Origin: Hetaerina americana
Lineage: Eukaryota > Arthropoda > Insecta > Odonata > Calopterygidae
Reading direction: 5' to 3'
Assembly: GCA_022747635.1 (NCBI GenBank)
Contig: JAKTNV010000020.1
Location: forward strand, 52,501-116,500
DNA length: 64,000 bases
The notes under the pieces were generated by a model, which saw nothing but the letters and a program-made list of their open reading frames with translations, was not told the DNA's origin and made no database searches. Made by a program: the position numbers and the translations under genes. Below, in pieces: positions 23,910 to 33,703 of this stretch. How positions within the stretch are numbered: the stretch's first letter is position 1; each line of letters opens with the position of its first letter.

Positions 23910-25050
23910 AAAAAAATGGAGAAATAAATGCGTTTTCTCAGAATCAACATTTTACTCATAACAATGAATTGGTAAAACATGCAATGCTGCATCGACTGAA
24001 CAAAAATTATTTAAGCTGCAAATGACTGGACCCTGATGGAGCAACTATCTATCTCATTTGCAACAGGTATGATGCAACAGCTGAGGTTAGATCTAAATAA
24101 TATATTAGTTGAAAACTGATTTTAAAGGTGGGATGCCATGGAAGTATCTCAATGGTATCTACAAACTTTAAAATGTTTTCTCTTTGATCTTCAGGTTTAG
24201 TATAAAAGTAGGAAGCCCATTTCACCATAATGTTATTAGGGAACAAATGTAGAATTTTTTATTTCAATCCAAAAGCCCATTTGCGAAGGTTCACCATACT
24301 TAACTTAAAGTTTTAAGTCTTGGTTAAACTATGGGTATATTGAATAAAACTTGACATCACACTTATTGACGATATTATTTATTGATAAAATTAAAGTTTA
24401 AGGTGTACATAAAATTAAATCATTAAAATGACTGACAAACACTAATGTGAACAATGGCCTTGCATCTCCTTGGAAATTTCGGTTAAGTTAAGTTTGCATG
24501 AGGTCATTTTTAGTTTTAGACGCCACGTTTCCAGATTCTCATCAATAACACGAATCCTCAGTTACTCTTGATAAGGTTCATACTTGAAAATGATTGCTCG
24601 CTTAAACATGTGGACCCAAAGAGGAAAGAACAGCAAATTCTCAGTTTTTACAGCCAATTATATGAGTCAGGAATAGCATTCCAGGATGAATAACTGATCG
24701 TAGCACTTTTCCACTTGATAAAAATATTTGTAAATAAAAATATTTTTATCAAGTGGAAAAGTGCTTCGATCAGTTATTCATTATGTTCGACTTCCACCGC
24801 ATCACGCCTACTGGAGCTGCTCAATTTATTAATAGCATTCCAGGAGTTAAAATATAAAATATCCTCCTTCTCAAGGTCTTTCAAAGCAGACTAGTTCTGC
24901 CGTAAACTAGGTTCACAAAAGAGGAGCCGCACTCAAGGGAATGCCCGGAGAACCGCACGTGGCTCGCGAGCCGCGGTTTGCCGGCCACTGCCCTGGTGTA
25001 CATCGCATTCAAGTGAACGTGGCTTCTACAGGGCAAGCGGACACTGTGCA
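23910..25050. other. Intron, AT-rich, one hairpin
   Basis: Intronic sequence with no coding relic that I recognise, apart from the inverted repeat at 24686-24781. GC content rises from about 24910 toward the exon at 25056. Confidence 0.5.
24686..24781. repeat. Inverted repeat, 44-bp arms
   Basis: The arms at 24686-24729 and 24738-24781 are reverse complements at 43 of 44 positions, with an 8-nt spacer. No target-site duplication or known element end is visible. It could be a very short fold-back element or a snap-back inverted duplication. Confidence 0.9.
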
Positions 25051-25055
25051 CTTAC

Positions 25056-25163
25056 CGACCGGCTCGAACCTAGCGACCTTCCGGCCGCACTTCTCTCGGT
25101 TGTACGAGAGTGACATGCACACCTTCCACGGCCCGAAGTAGCCCCTCTCCGACGCCGTCGACA
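25056..25163 (-). CDS. Claudin-like protein, exon with extracellular loop 1
   Basis: A 108-bp internal exon. The acceptor follows CCCCTTCTCTTTCCAG (ending 25164). The donor is CCGGTCG/GTAAGT at 25056/25055. It enters and leaves in phase 1. It encodes STASERGYFGPWKVC, then a loop to a second Cys (EKCGRKV), then RFEPV leading into TM2 of the next exon. A Gly-x-Trp-x-x-Cys motif followed by a second Cys is the hallmark of claudin-superfamily extracellular loop 1 (G/N-L-W-x-x-C...C), with Pro in place of Leu here. The upstream exon, expected to hold the start codon and TM1 and to end in phase 1, was not found. Confidence 0.85.
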
Positions 25164-25282
25164 CTGGAAAGAGAAGGGGAAGCCGATTGAGAGAGGGCAA
25201 AACGATCAACTCTAAACCCTGCAAACAAACATGCGGGAGAATTATACTAAGACAAAAGAGTTTTTCTAATTGAAATTAATTA

Positions 25283-25535
25283 CGAGGCCTATCCAATTAA
25301 TACGCGAACTGGTTCAATCTGGCGGCCATGACGCGGACTATAGCCACTAGCGGCGTTAGTGGCCTGAGACCCAATGAGGAGCCGTCTGTGCTTGGCGGAT
25401 CGTCGAGCTGTGCGTTTAATGCCAGTTATGTTATTTCCTTTTGTCCTTGCTCTTTTACTGTTCGTCGAAAATGGAAATTGACGAAATCACGGAGCAACGA
25501 ATTCACTTCAAGTGTTTGGTGCAGTGAGGTAAGGT
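25283..25535 (+). mobile_element. Mariner family B, 5' end fragment
   Basis: The left end CGAGGCCTATCCAATTAATA, the 5' UTR and the first codons (ATG at 25471, MEIDEITEQRIHF) match the element at 41470-42353, which is in the opposite orientation and is more complete. The coding similarity stops after about 20 codons. Only the 5' end survives. Confidence 0.75.
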
Positions 25536-25559
25536 TAAGGTCGGCTAAGTTGGCAGCCG

Positions 25560-26460
25560 ATTGAACGTGCATCCAGGTCCCAAAGTTGTGACGGCTTCTC
25601 TTTGTTTAATAAATTTAAATACAGTGAGATAAATTGGAGGTTGACGAACAGAATGACCCTAGCGCAACGCAGCGCGACTAACAGGGCCCGGTTATCTACC
25701 AGTGGGGTCACATTAGCGTGATCCGGAATGAAATTTAATAAATACGAAAGCCCAAGCAGCGCGGCAGTGGCCTCGGCCTGGACTAGAGGTAACTCAGTGT
25801 CGAATTCCCGGACGAATTCTAGGTCCAGATCAGGAGCAACCATGGTCCACTGCCAAGGTTTTGCGTCGGCATTCAAAGCGAAATGTAGCGCGAAACAGCC
25901 GACGCTGGAAAATGCTCTCGTCCCACACACGGGGTAATCCAATCGACATTTCGTTGACATACACATGCTACAAGGAAGTGAATAGGTAGCCCTAGAATCC
26001 AGCAAACCCAGGAAAGAGAACGGATGAGTGCAACCGGACTAATGCTCCAGGGGTGAGCCATCGTTCGGCTTCCTTGATTGCAACGGTGACACCTGAATAA
26101 CTTAGTTTTTGAACAGGAACAAGAACACATTTTTATTAGTTTAAATGGACATCAAGATCCGTATTTAACAAGTTTACGATCTCTTGGACCATGCCCAAGG
26201 CATTGTTAACTTCTCTCCTTAAACTTTTCATCACATTTACCCAGTAATCTTCTGATAAATCCTAATTTTTTGTCAATTTGTCCACACATTCCCCGAATGT
26301 GTTTCGCCTAGGGGAGATCGTGAGTGAGGGTAACGCCTAGGTATTTAATTGAGTCTACACATTCCATTTCGGAGTTCCCGATGCAGTAGGCGTTCGGGAG
26401 GGAATCACTCTTTATCCAAAAATGTATGACTAAGACCTTTTTTAAATTTCATTCTGATTG
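25560..26460 (-). pseudogene. Retroelement fragment: RT C-terminus, then RNase H-like domain
   Basis: Two decayed parts follow each other on the minus strand. Around 26460-26206 are RHLAIRMKF, YCIGNSEMECVDSIKYLGVT and LTHDLP phrases, the YLGVT region typical of LINE RT thumbs. At 26005-25560 there is a frame with a charged strand (LDLEFVREFDTELP), AEATAALLGLSYLL and LVDNRALLVALR, resembling the catalytic Glu and Asp blocks of RNase H. RT before RNase H is the I/R1/LOA order, but the RNase H-like sequence is unusual and could come from a different retroelement class joined by chance. Confidence 0.45.
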
Positions 26461-26773
26461 CCAAGTGTCGCACTGTTGCATCCGCGTGTTCTGCCGTATG
26501 ATTCACCGGCCAAGTAATGGCGTTGGTCCGAGCATCCGAGTCACCACTGACTCGACGTTGACATAGGCCCACAGTGATAACTGGTGACTCGCCGTGGACT
26601 ACGGACCAGTGGTTGATGCCGAACCCCCCCCTTTCTGCCTGGAGAGGGATGTTGAAAACGAAGACGGGTGACTGATGAAGAAGCCAGTCTGGGACTCGAG
26701 ATCCGAGAGGGAGGTTGGGCTGGGCCCCTTTTGGTTGGAAGCGCCAAGCCGTGTCAAGGGATAGAGTATACAT

Positions 26774-27025
26774 TGTTGTAACCTCTGTTTCTACCTATAC
26801 TACATTAAATTTGGGTTAAAATCGGGTCCGCCGTTGTACTTTTCCTTAATTCTTTCTTTTCCCCCATTTCTATCAACGAAATCCTCTCTACGTCATAACC
26901 CACCAAACCAAAGGCCCCCGTTTACCCTCGAGGCAACCACTTGAATCGGGGGTACTTTCTTATGTCGCCAATATTCCCTCGAAGACGTGGGGATACGACA
27001 TAAAAATCTGGTGTCAGGTATGGGG
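26774..27025 (+). repeat. Possible LTR end with tRNA-Leu primer-binding site
   Basis: From 26774 (TGTTGTAACC) to about 27001 (GATACGACA) the sequence begins TG and ends CA. It is followed eight bases later by CTGGTGTCAGGTATGGGGTT at about 27009-27028, which is complementary to the CCA end expected of a tRNA-Leu. That is the layout of an LTR plus primer-binding site. No gag/pol follows, because RTE-A sequence starts at about 27184. Confidence 0.4.
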
Positions 27026-27183
27026 TTTGTGTTTGACTTTTTTTCTTTTCCTTGGGTGAAGATTGGCGTGTTGGGTCATTCTGGATATATTTGGGGGGGG
27101 GAAACATCAGAATAGCGTGCTTTCTGGGCTTCCGAGTGGAGACCGAGCGGATCACCACCGAGGAAAACGATAAAACTGCCCCA

Positions 27184-27896
27184 GATGGGCAGTGTTAGGA
27201 AGCGGTGTAAGGCAGGGTTGCCCTTTATCACCGTTGTTGTTCAACGTATATGTGTAGGAAATGATTAAAGAGGCATGGGAAGACCTGGAGGTGGGAAGGA
27301 AAGTGGGCGGGGAATTCGTAAAATCAGTTAGGTTTGCTGATGACCAAGCTTTGGTTTGTCAGTCAGCCAAGGGGTTGCAAATTTTGCTGAGTGAATTGGA
27401 AATTCAACGCAACAGGTATGGGATGAGAATTAATGTTAATAAAACAAAGGTTATGCGATTTTCTAGAAAGAAAAAGGCTAACCTAAACATTAAAATAGGA
27501 GGGCAAAAACTAGAGCAGGTAGAACAGTTTACGTATCTCGGAAGTGTTATGGATCAACACGGTCAAAGTAGTAGGGACTTATGGAGAAGAATTGAGCTAG
27601 GCAAAGAGGCTTTCACAAGGAGGAGGGAGTTGATGACAGGGACGTTGAGTAAGGATATTAAGAAAGGACTTGTAAAAAGTTTGATATGGAGCGTAGCTAT
27701 GTATGGCGCAGAAACGTGGTTATTGAAGCAGGAGGATGGACGTAGACTGGAGGCTTTTGAAATGTGCGTGTGGAGAAGAATGGAGAAGGTGAAATGGACA
27801 GAGAAGAAAACAAATGAGGAAGTACTTGGTATTGTGGGCGAAGAGAGGGGTTTGTTGGGAGAGAAATCCTATGGAGGCAGGAAAAGTGGATGAAGG
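27184..27896 (+). pseudogene. RTE-A LINE copy 3, RT C-terminal fragment
   Basis: Starts inside RT motif 4 (GVRQGCPLSPLLF region) and continues through FADD, FTYLGS, MYGAETW and NEEVL, truncated at both ends. A TAG near 27256 breaks the frame before the long open part at 27261-27893. Unlike copies 1 and 2 it keeps the ancestral Leu codon where they share a premature TAG. It ends exactly at a hairpin and a TA array. Confidence 0.85.
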
Positions 27897-27900
27897 GGGT

Positions 27901-27941
27901 GTTGACCGGCCGTGGGATGTTATATCCCACGGCCGGTCAAC
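27901..27941. repeat. Perfect hairpin, 18-bp arms
   Basis: The arms at 27901-27918 and 27924-27941 are perfect reverse complements (GTTGACCGGCCGTGGGAT) around a 5-nt loop. The left arm is RTE-A coding sequence, so the right arm is an inverted copy made at the broken end of RTE-A copy 3, just before the TA array. Confidence 0.9.
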
Positions 27942-27945
27942 CGTG

Positions 27946-27951
<6 letters not shown>

Positions 27952-28016
<65 letters not shown>
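27952..28016. repeat. (TA)n microsatellite
   Basis: About 65 bp of almost uninterrupted TA dinucleotides. RTE-A copy 3 and its hairpin lie on one side and a Penelope-like terminal sequence on the other. Confidence 0.98.
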
Positions 28017-28019
<3 letters not shown>

Positions 28020-28022
<3 letters not shown>

Positions 28023-28200
28023 GCTTTCGTAGACGTAACAGGGAAGTGCCGAATAGTACATTACACAGTAACAAACAATATAGAAACACAAAAAAAGGAT
28101 CACTCACACGCTATTTTTCGATAATTTCGACGGAATTCTACTCCGTCTTCATCGGAAGATAGAGAAGTAATGACTGCTGTAATAGTAGAGGTGAGGGGTC
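28020..28200 (-). mobile_element. Penelope-like terminal fragment with hammerhead-like fold
   Basis: Non-coding sequence next to a TA array. On the minus strand 28165-28110 reads CTATCTTC, CCGATGA, A, a GACGG/CCGTC stem, GAAA, then GAAAAATAG. This is the arrangement of a type I hammerhead ribozyme (CTGANGA, stem II, GAAA, with CTATCTTC and GAAAAATAG able to form stem I), the kind known from Penelope-like element ends. The core has C where U4 is normally invariant. No Penelope coding sequence is present. Confidence 0.45.
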
Positions 28201-28229
28201 ACACATATATATGTATATATATTTATAGA

Positions 28230-29105
28230 TTAGAAGATTAGAAGTACCGAAGCCGATTTAATTATAGGAACTGAGAGCAAAAATGTTAGGATTCGTTAAA
28301 AGAATACTTGGGAATTATAATGAAAGGGTCAAGTAGCTTTGTAATTTCGGGTTAGTTAGGCCTCACCAAGTTTATGCTGTAATTGTATGGGATCATCATG
28401 GAGTATACTTAATTTTGGAACAAGATAGGTAGAGCAGCTAGGTCTGTCAAAATGTTTTATGAACAAGGCAGCAGTGGCACGACACCATTGAAAGAATTAA
28501 AATGGGAGCCACTTGTTGACCGTAGGCTTAAATAAAAGCTGAATTTTCTGCGGAAATTCGAGTCAGATTCCTGATCTGAGGATTTCAAGGACATATTACA
28601 GGCCCCCACTTACCATGGGAGATCAGATCAGACTCAGGGAGATTTAAGTATTCTAGAGCGGATGGATTTAAAATGTCGTCTTTTCCTCGAACAATTTGAG
28701 ATCATATCAGGCACGACAGCAATCGCGTAGGAGATAATTAAAAGTGGCATTTTATTTATTTGTCTATATCCTCTATGTTTATCACTGCATGTCATTCATT
28801 TTATTTAATAGACTCATCTTTTAACAGTTCTATCACATGATTTGAATATACGCATCATGATACTGAATATTTTTGCATGTACGTACTTTCTTTCGTGTTT
28901 GATTAAGATTTGTCGAGGGCATTATCAAACTAATATTTGAGTAGAGGTAACATGATTTGGTTTTGCATGAGGTTTTTTTTAGTACACGGGTGGTGACCTA
29001 AGTCCCCTTGCCAAACCTACACCATACACACACATACATTCCCACCACCTTACGGGTGGTGACCGAAGTCCCCTTGGCGGTTGGCGGGGTATTGTATAGA
29101 TGTAG
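28230..29105 (+). pseudogene. CR1-3 LINE, 3' portion
   Basis: Plus-strand decayed frames give MLGFVKRILGNYNERVK, LVRPHQVYAVIVWD, IRSDSGRFKYSRADGFKMSS and FPRTI, colinear with the C-termini of the other CR1 copies (GFFRRIVG, LVRPHLEYA, FPRTI). There are several stops. The 3' UTR ends with GGCGGGGTATTGTATAGATGTAGA, the CR1-type end. A 25-bp phrase (ACGGGTGGTGACC, AAGTCCCCTTG) occurs twice in the tail, at 28987-29011 and 29053-29077. Confidence 0.75.
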
Positions 29106-29300
29106 ATTGACCGGAACTATGTCTCTTTAGCGATGATGTTGAAATTGTATTATTAGCCCCATCGTACTACGATATCAGGTAAATAAAATTAAAGAATATT
29201 AAGCGTATAACCGATTTAAGATATCATTTTTCACGCGAACGATAAGGGATCAGTATCAAGCGTTGATTTAATATTCTGCAACCCAAGAAAATTCATAAAA
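29106..29300 (+). pseudogene. CR1-3 LINE, second short fragment
   Basis: ATGTCTCTTTAGCGATGATG through TTTTTCACGCGAACGATAAGG matches the CR1-3 copy at about 47012-47155. It starts immediately after the 3' end of the preceding CR1-3 copy in the same orientation. Confidence 0.65.
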
Positions 29301-29304
29301 AATG

Positions 29305-29900
29305 TTCCTAGGCATGATTGGGATACTTAAACGAGTCACAGCGGTCGTATTTTTATTTCCGGAAAAGGGTTTCGAAAAATTTGCAAGGAGCATGATATTT
29401 GCGAACACATTGTGCCAAACATCTCGAGAACGGTAAGACATATGACAAAAAGGAAAACATTTTCGGGTCTCCCTGAAGAAGGATTTTTATAATGCATGAA
29501 AATCATTTTAGTAACGCTAGGTAAGGTTTAGGGAGATGGATGGTAGCGACGCTCTTCTACGACCGTGGCAGGAGGAGCAAGGGCGTGTGAGGTGCCCTTG
29601 CGCTGCTTGAAGGACAGAGAGAGGTGCCGTGACGGCACCCCGGGTTGGTCGAGGGGGGAAACGACTCAACCAGTCATCGAACCTTTATCGTATTATTAAT
29701 CGATTGATTTTTCTTTAAATACTACGGTGAGTCTCCTCCCCGTAGATCAATATTTTATTCCAGTAGCAACATACATAGTTATACAATACTGCTTTATGTT
29801 GATTGAGGGGATACCAGCTCACGCTTTTGTCTTCAATCGCCAAAGTTACCCGATATGAGATTTTTAAACAGTTATTTACATAAACTCTCAAGTATCCAAA
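29305..29900. other. No recognised gene
   Basis: Mixed composition. A short GC-rich block at about 29540-29670 includes the small palindrome GGTGCCGTGACGGCACC near 29623. I cannot assign a function. Confidence 0.4.
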
Positions 29901-29919
29901 ACATACATAATAATACATT

Positions 29920-30585
29920 TGAAATTACACACTTAACCATTCACAGAATACACAGAACATCAGAATTTAGGCACTTCAAGTACAATTAGTACATATTTTC
30001 ACAATAATCAGCACAAGTTCAGAAACATACAACATAATATATACAGATAAAAATAATTTGTATCGTGAATGTATGATATATTTTGATTTTTCGCCTAGTT
30101 GTAGAGCACGTGAAATAGGAAAATTTACACTGACAGTAAAATGTGTTAGATGTGTCGGCTTACATTGCTTAATTACCACTCATGTGACGAATTCAAATAG
30201 GAGTTTACAATTGGTGTTTAAGCAGAATAATACTATTTCGCGCAATTTAATTTTCTTCACCGCCATTTTATGCCATATTTCTAGTCTTGTTTTTTCATGA
30301 CGGATACATTCTTCATTTCTGTGTTTGGTGGTGTCCTCTGTTAAGCAGATATCACATAGGTTAGTTCTTGATTTCCCAATTTTGTGAAGGTAATTTGAAA
30401 AATTTCCATGGCCTGATAGCATTTGGGTTCATTTGTGTGAAAGGTTGATTTTTAGTTTTAATCTATCGCAAATAACAGGGAAAATGTCCTTTGTGTATGA
30501 GCCTTTATCACTGTTATCCCAGTCGGATTGCCACTGAATGATGGATTCTTCCCTCAGTCTCTTTTTTAAGACATCAAGTTTTTAA
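29920..30585 (-). pseudogene. I/R1-type LINE, ORF2 C-terminal fragment
   Basis: The minus strand encodes KKRLREESIIQWQSDWDNSD, then LSGHGNFSNYLHKIGKS and a CDIC-x7-H-x4-C cluster (CDICLTEDTTKHRNEEC). LSGHGxFxxYL followed by a CCHC-type cluster is the usual end of I/R1/Jockey-group LINE ORF2. The frame has a stop near 30423 and no RT domain remains. Confidence 0.65.
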
Positions 30586-30599
30586 GACATCAAGGAGAA

Positions 30600-32305
30600 G
30601 GCTAACTACTTATAACGAGACGCAGGCGCACTCGGACAGAGGCCACACACCACGCCAAGCGAGCAGGCCTAGTGGAGCGACTTTTCACTCTGCATCCTGC
30701 GGGATTCATTGGAGATATTATTAAACCTCCAAATTCATTTGTTTCAGCGGGGGTGTAAATCTCCGAAGTAATTGATCTTCTTAATCCATTTTGTATGCTT
30801 GGCATGTCGTTGTTAGTTCCTAGGAACGTAATGTCGAATATAATAATGATATGATGTGGGTCAAAGCAGAACATCCAGTTAAAAGAAAGCGGTGTCTAGG
30901 TCGGTGGTGCTTATTTTAATTTTCCTCGAAAGGACGGTTCATTGGCCTGATTTCGGAGCAGAAAAACCACACATGTCAGCATTGATAACTGAAAAATGTA
31001 TTTTTTAAAACGATGCATCCGAGCGCCATCTCCTTAATGTGCCTTCGCGTGATATTCCCCTGGCCCATGATATACATTCCCTTTAAAATGCGACAGCTGC
31101 CCCCATGAGTCATTGTAATAACATTCATTTCTCCGTCATTAAGAACATGGTCTGCGTATAGTTGGTTTATGAGTATAGTCCGTTTGAAATATTTATTTGG
31201 AGCAAACACAATATGGGTTTCGACTGTCAATACGTACATCGCAATGCTGTTTGGAGGTGACTCTACTCATCGATGTAGTCAAATTTTATGAAAACATTTA
31301 AGTTCCACATTTGAAGTGCAGGCCTTTCATTTGGTTTCCTGATGATGTACTAAATATTTATGCTTTCATTGAATTGCCTTATTGCGGAACCAAGTGATTT
31401 TTTGTATTTGAAATCCCAAAAAAGCATGTTGCCACAAAAAATGTCTAACCTCATCCTCGCAGGCATGCTCTGCGATGCTTAAATTTCACGCTCGACTAGA
31501 AATATGCCACGGTACTGATTTTAATTATATCTAAGGTACATTCCACTACTGATTCAGTTTCAGGCAGCTGTGGCCGCCGAATATAACTCGAGGTTTTCCT
31601 TTATTTCCCATGACCAGGAGATAAAAGTATTGTTCTACAGCAAAATTCGTTCAATATTAATCGTATTTATTAATTAGTGCAAAGAATACCAACTCATATA
31701 TGTTCACATAAATCACCTGCCAATTTATCTCAATTAAAGTATTTATTTTTAATTTGAAATTAGATTTTAAGTCTCGCGCAAGTCGCATGGTAAATGTGTC
31801 CCTCTACATGCATTCCAATTTCCTACGACGTGTCTTATTAGTACGATGGTGGTCTATATTGCGTGATGTTGATTTCTAATTAAAAACTAAAAAAACTTTC
31901 ATTAAAAGCTGACATCGAATCAAGTGTTTCGGATGCGCGCGCACGCATCACACGGCCGCTCGTGTTTCAAAGCGCGAAACGAGGCTCGCGCGCGCCCTCG
32001 TGCATGAAAGCAGGCAACCAATGGAACAAAAGACTTCTCGCGCTTTAATGAGATTAAACCCGGGCATTTCGAAAGGCAAATCATCAGCCGGGCTGTCAGA
32101 AAGGAGATTTTGGTCATCGTCGAGCAAGTTATACTTTTAATGCGGTATTAATTTCACGAAGGAGAGCCGTGATAACCTGAAAGTGAGAAAACTCCCAAGA
32201 TGAATAAATAAAAAGTAAAACAACGAATTAGAGCACAAATGAGGGTTTCGCGGTCTCCGTCCCGCGTTTCCGTTTGATTCGGCCCGCGAATGTTTCGAAA
32301 AGATA
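30600..32305. other. No recognised gene
   Basis: I see no coding relic I can name. A GC-rich, CpG-dense block at 31930-32110 (runs of CGCGCG) stands out. It could be a repeat or regulatory DNA, but nothing decisive is visible. Confidence 0.4.
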
Positions 32306-32309
32306 CATT

Positions 32310-32396
32310 TATGAATTTACGGAAGATTTTTACTTAAAATGCCTATTATGATTTTTTTGCAACAATTTCAGAGCGTAAAAATCATTCACCATGACC
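32310..32396 (-). repeat. SINE family S2 fragment, minus
   Basis: The reverse complement reads GGTGAATGATTTTTACGCTC and continues AGAAATTGTTGC, matching the S2 body at 56674-56710 (GCGAATGATTTTTACACTC). It is head to head with the plus-strand S2 fragment that starts at 32398. Confidence 0.55.
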
Positions 32397-32397
32397 G

Positions 32398-32505
32398 GAA
32401 TTTTAACACTCTGAAAATGTTGCATTGAAATGCATATTAGCGGACGACTACGTTAAAAGTTACTCTTGCGGCATTTCCCGCCGTTTCTTGGAATGATTTT
32501 TTTTC
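32398..32505 (+). repeat. SINE family S2 fragment, plus
   Basis: TTTTAACACTCTGAAAATG then GTTAAAAGTTACTCTTGCGG and CATTTCCCGCCGTTTCTT matches the S2 copy at about 56685-56765. The tRNA-like head is missing. Confidence 0.7.
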
Positions 32506-32554
32506 TCGGTTACCATTAATGTTTGAAATACTTGCCACATTAACAAAACGTGGG

Positions 32555-32835
32555 TCGTGGTACTCCAGGGCAAAGAGCGTTGGACTGCTGACCAGAGGGT
32601 CCCGGGTTCGATTCCCGGGCAAGTCTCTGGGCACCTGCAGCTCAACCCAAGCTATATGATTTTTCGGGTACCAGATCTTCCTGGGAAACCATAACCGGTA
32701 CAGGGAAAGGAACTGGCCCCCCTACGCTGGTGTGAGAATTTCACAGGCCGTCGGGCTTAATACTGGGTGAACTCTACCATCACCTACCAAACCGACCTTC
32801 GGGTTGATCACTGTGATAATGGTTTTTATTTATGA
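32555..32835 (+). repeat. tRNA-derived SINE family S1, full copy
   Basis: The head at 32560-32627 looks like a tRNA: a GGTACTCCAGGG A-box-like segment and a GGTTCGATTCC B box inside a CCCGGG...CCCGGG arm. The body shared with 11690-11925 follows (GGGCACCTGCAGCTC to CACCTACCAAACC). An internal RNA polymerase III promoter is therefore likely. The tail ends in a T-rich stretch near 32826. Confidence 0.85.
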
Positions 32836-32839
32836 ATCG

Positions 32840-33510
32840 TTCGGTTGCTTTTTTCATTTGTCAATCAACACGAGAAGTCTTTAAAAAAATCAAAAGAATC
32901 GTGATTACAAGTGATTTAAACTAAGGCATGCACTAGCATTTCCAACGGTTCCCTTCACACAGGGGAAAGTTGGAGGGTAGTTTTAGAAAGTAACAGCCAA
33001 CAGCTGTTTCTGCCACTGTGACATAAGGAACCAATATTCAGAAAATCACTCCGAGTGTCGCTCAGAACCCCTCAGTACTTTCAACCGTTGTGTGGAGGGA
33101 TTCTACGAACGACTCCTTCAAAAAATCATGACATTTAATTCAACGCATGGAACTATCAAAATTCAAAGTTAAAGAGGGATGAAAAGGCGAACACGCGACA
33201 GCTGCGATGGCGTGCATAGTAGTGTCGATTCTCGAGAGCTTCCCGCAGAATCCATGAGAATTGAAACAACTAACAGTCATCATTAAAAGACACCAAAGAA
33301 AAGAGACCAAGAAACTGATGGATATCAACCAAATAGACGACGGACCGTGGTTTTTGAAATGAATGAAGAACGCGACGCTCGAGATAACGGAATTGAATAA
33401 TATGGAATGGAAGAAATGAATGTTAAAAGTTCAGAAATAATTCCTTTCGAGGTGGAAGAAGCACCCAAACCACTGGAATGCGTGGGTGTCCAGGCCAACC
33501 GGAGATAGCC
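32840..33510. other. No recognised gene
   Basis: Nothing recognisable between the S1 SINE and the CR1 fragment starting at 33515. Confidence 0.4.
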
Positions 33511-33514
33511 ATTG

Positions 33515-33703
33515 CCGGAGGGTGGCAAGTGGAATTTTTTCTATCTATAACCCTGCAGTTGCTATCCCGCATTGTCCGTGGGAAGAAGGAGTCCTTGAGG
33601 CGGCTAGTTCTGGCATCTATTTCCCGAATTTTATATGCATGATCGAAGCGACCAATGTATGTAGGAGTACGAATACTTAACGAGAAATCGGTGCTGAAAC
33701 ATG
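33515..33703 (-). pseudogene. CR1-1 LINE, ORF2 C-terminal scrap
   Basis: The minus strand encodes DHAYKIREIDARTSRLKDSF, FPRT and RDSNCRVID, the same C-terminus as the CR1-1 copy at 40240-40399. It joins RTE-A copy 4 directly at about 33703 with no spacer. Confidence 0.85.

Noticed and set aside
27890..28162. Open frames reading Ile-Tyr repeats
   Set aside because: They are translations of the TA microsatellite; the same holds at 34383-34512, 47210-47422 and 47953-48178.
28987..29077. CRISPR-like direct repeats
   Set aside because: Only two units, within a CR1 3' UTR of a eukaryotic genome; no array.
32560..32630. Functional tRNA gene
   Set aside because: It has a good B box but an irregular acceptor stem and anticodon arm, and it is fused to a repeated SINE body also present at 11.7 kb.
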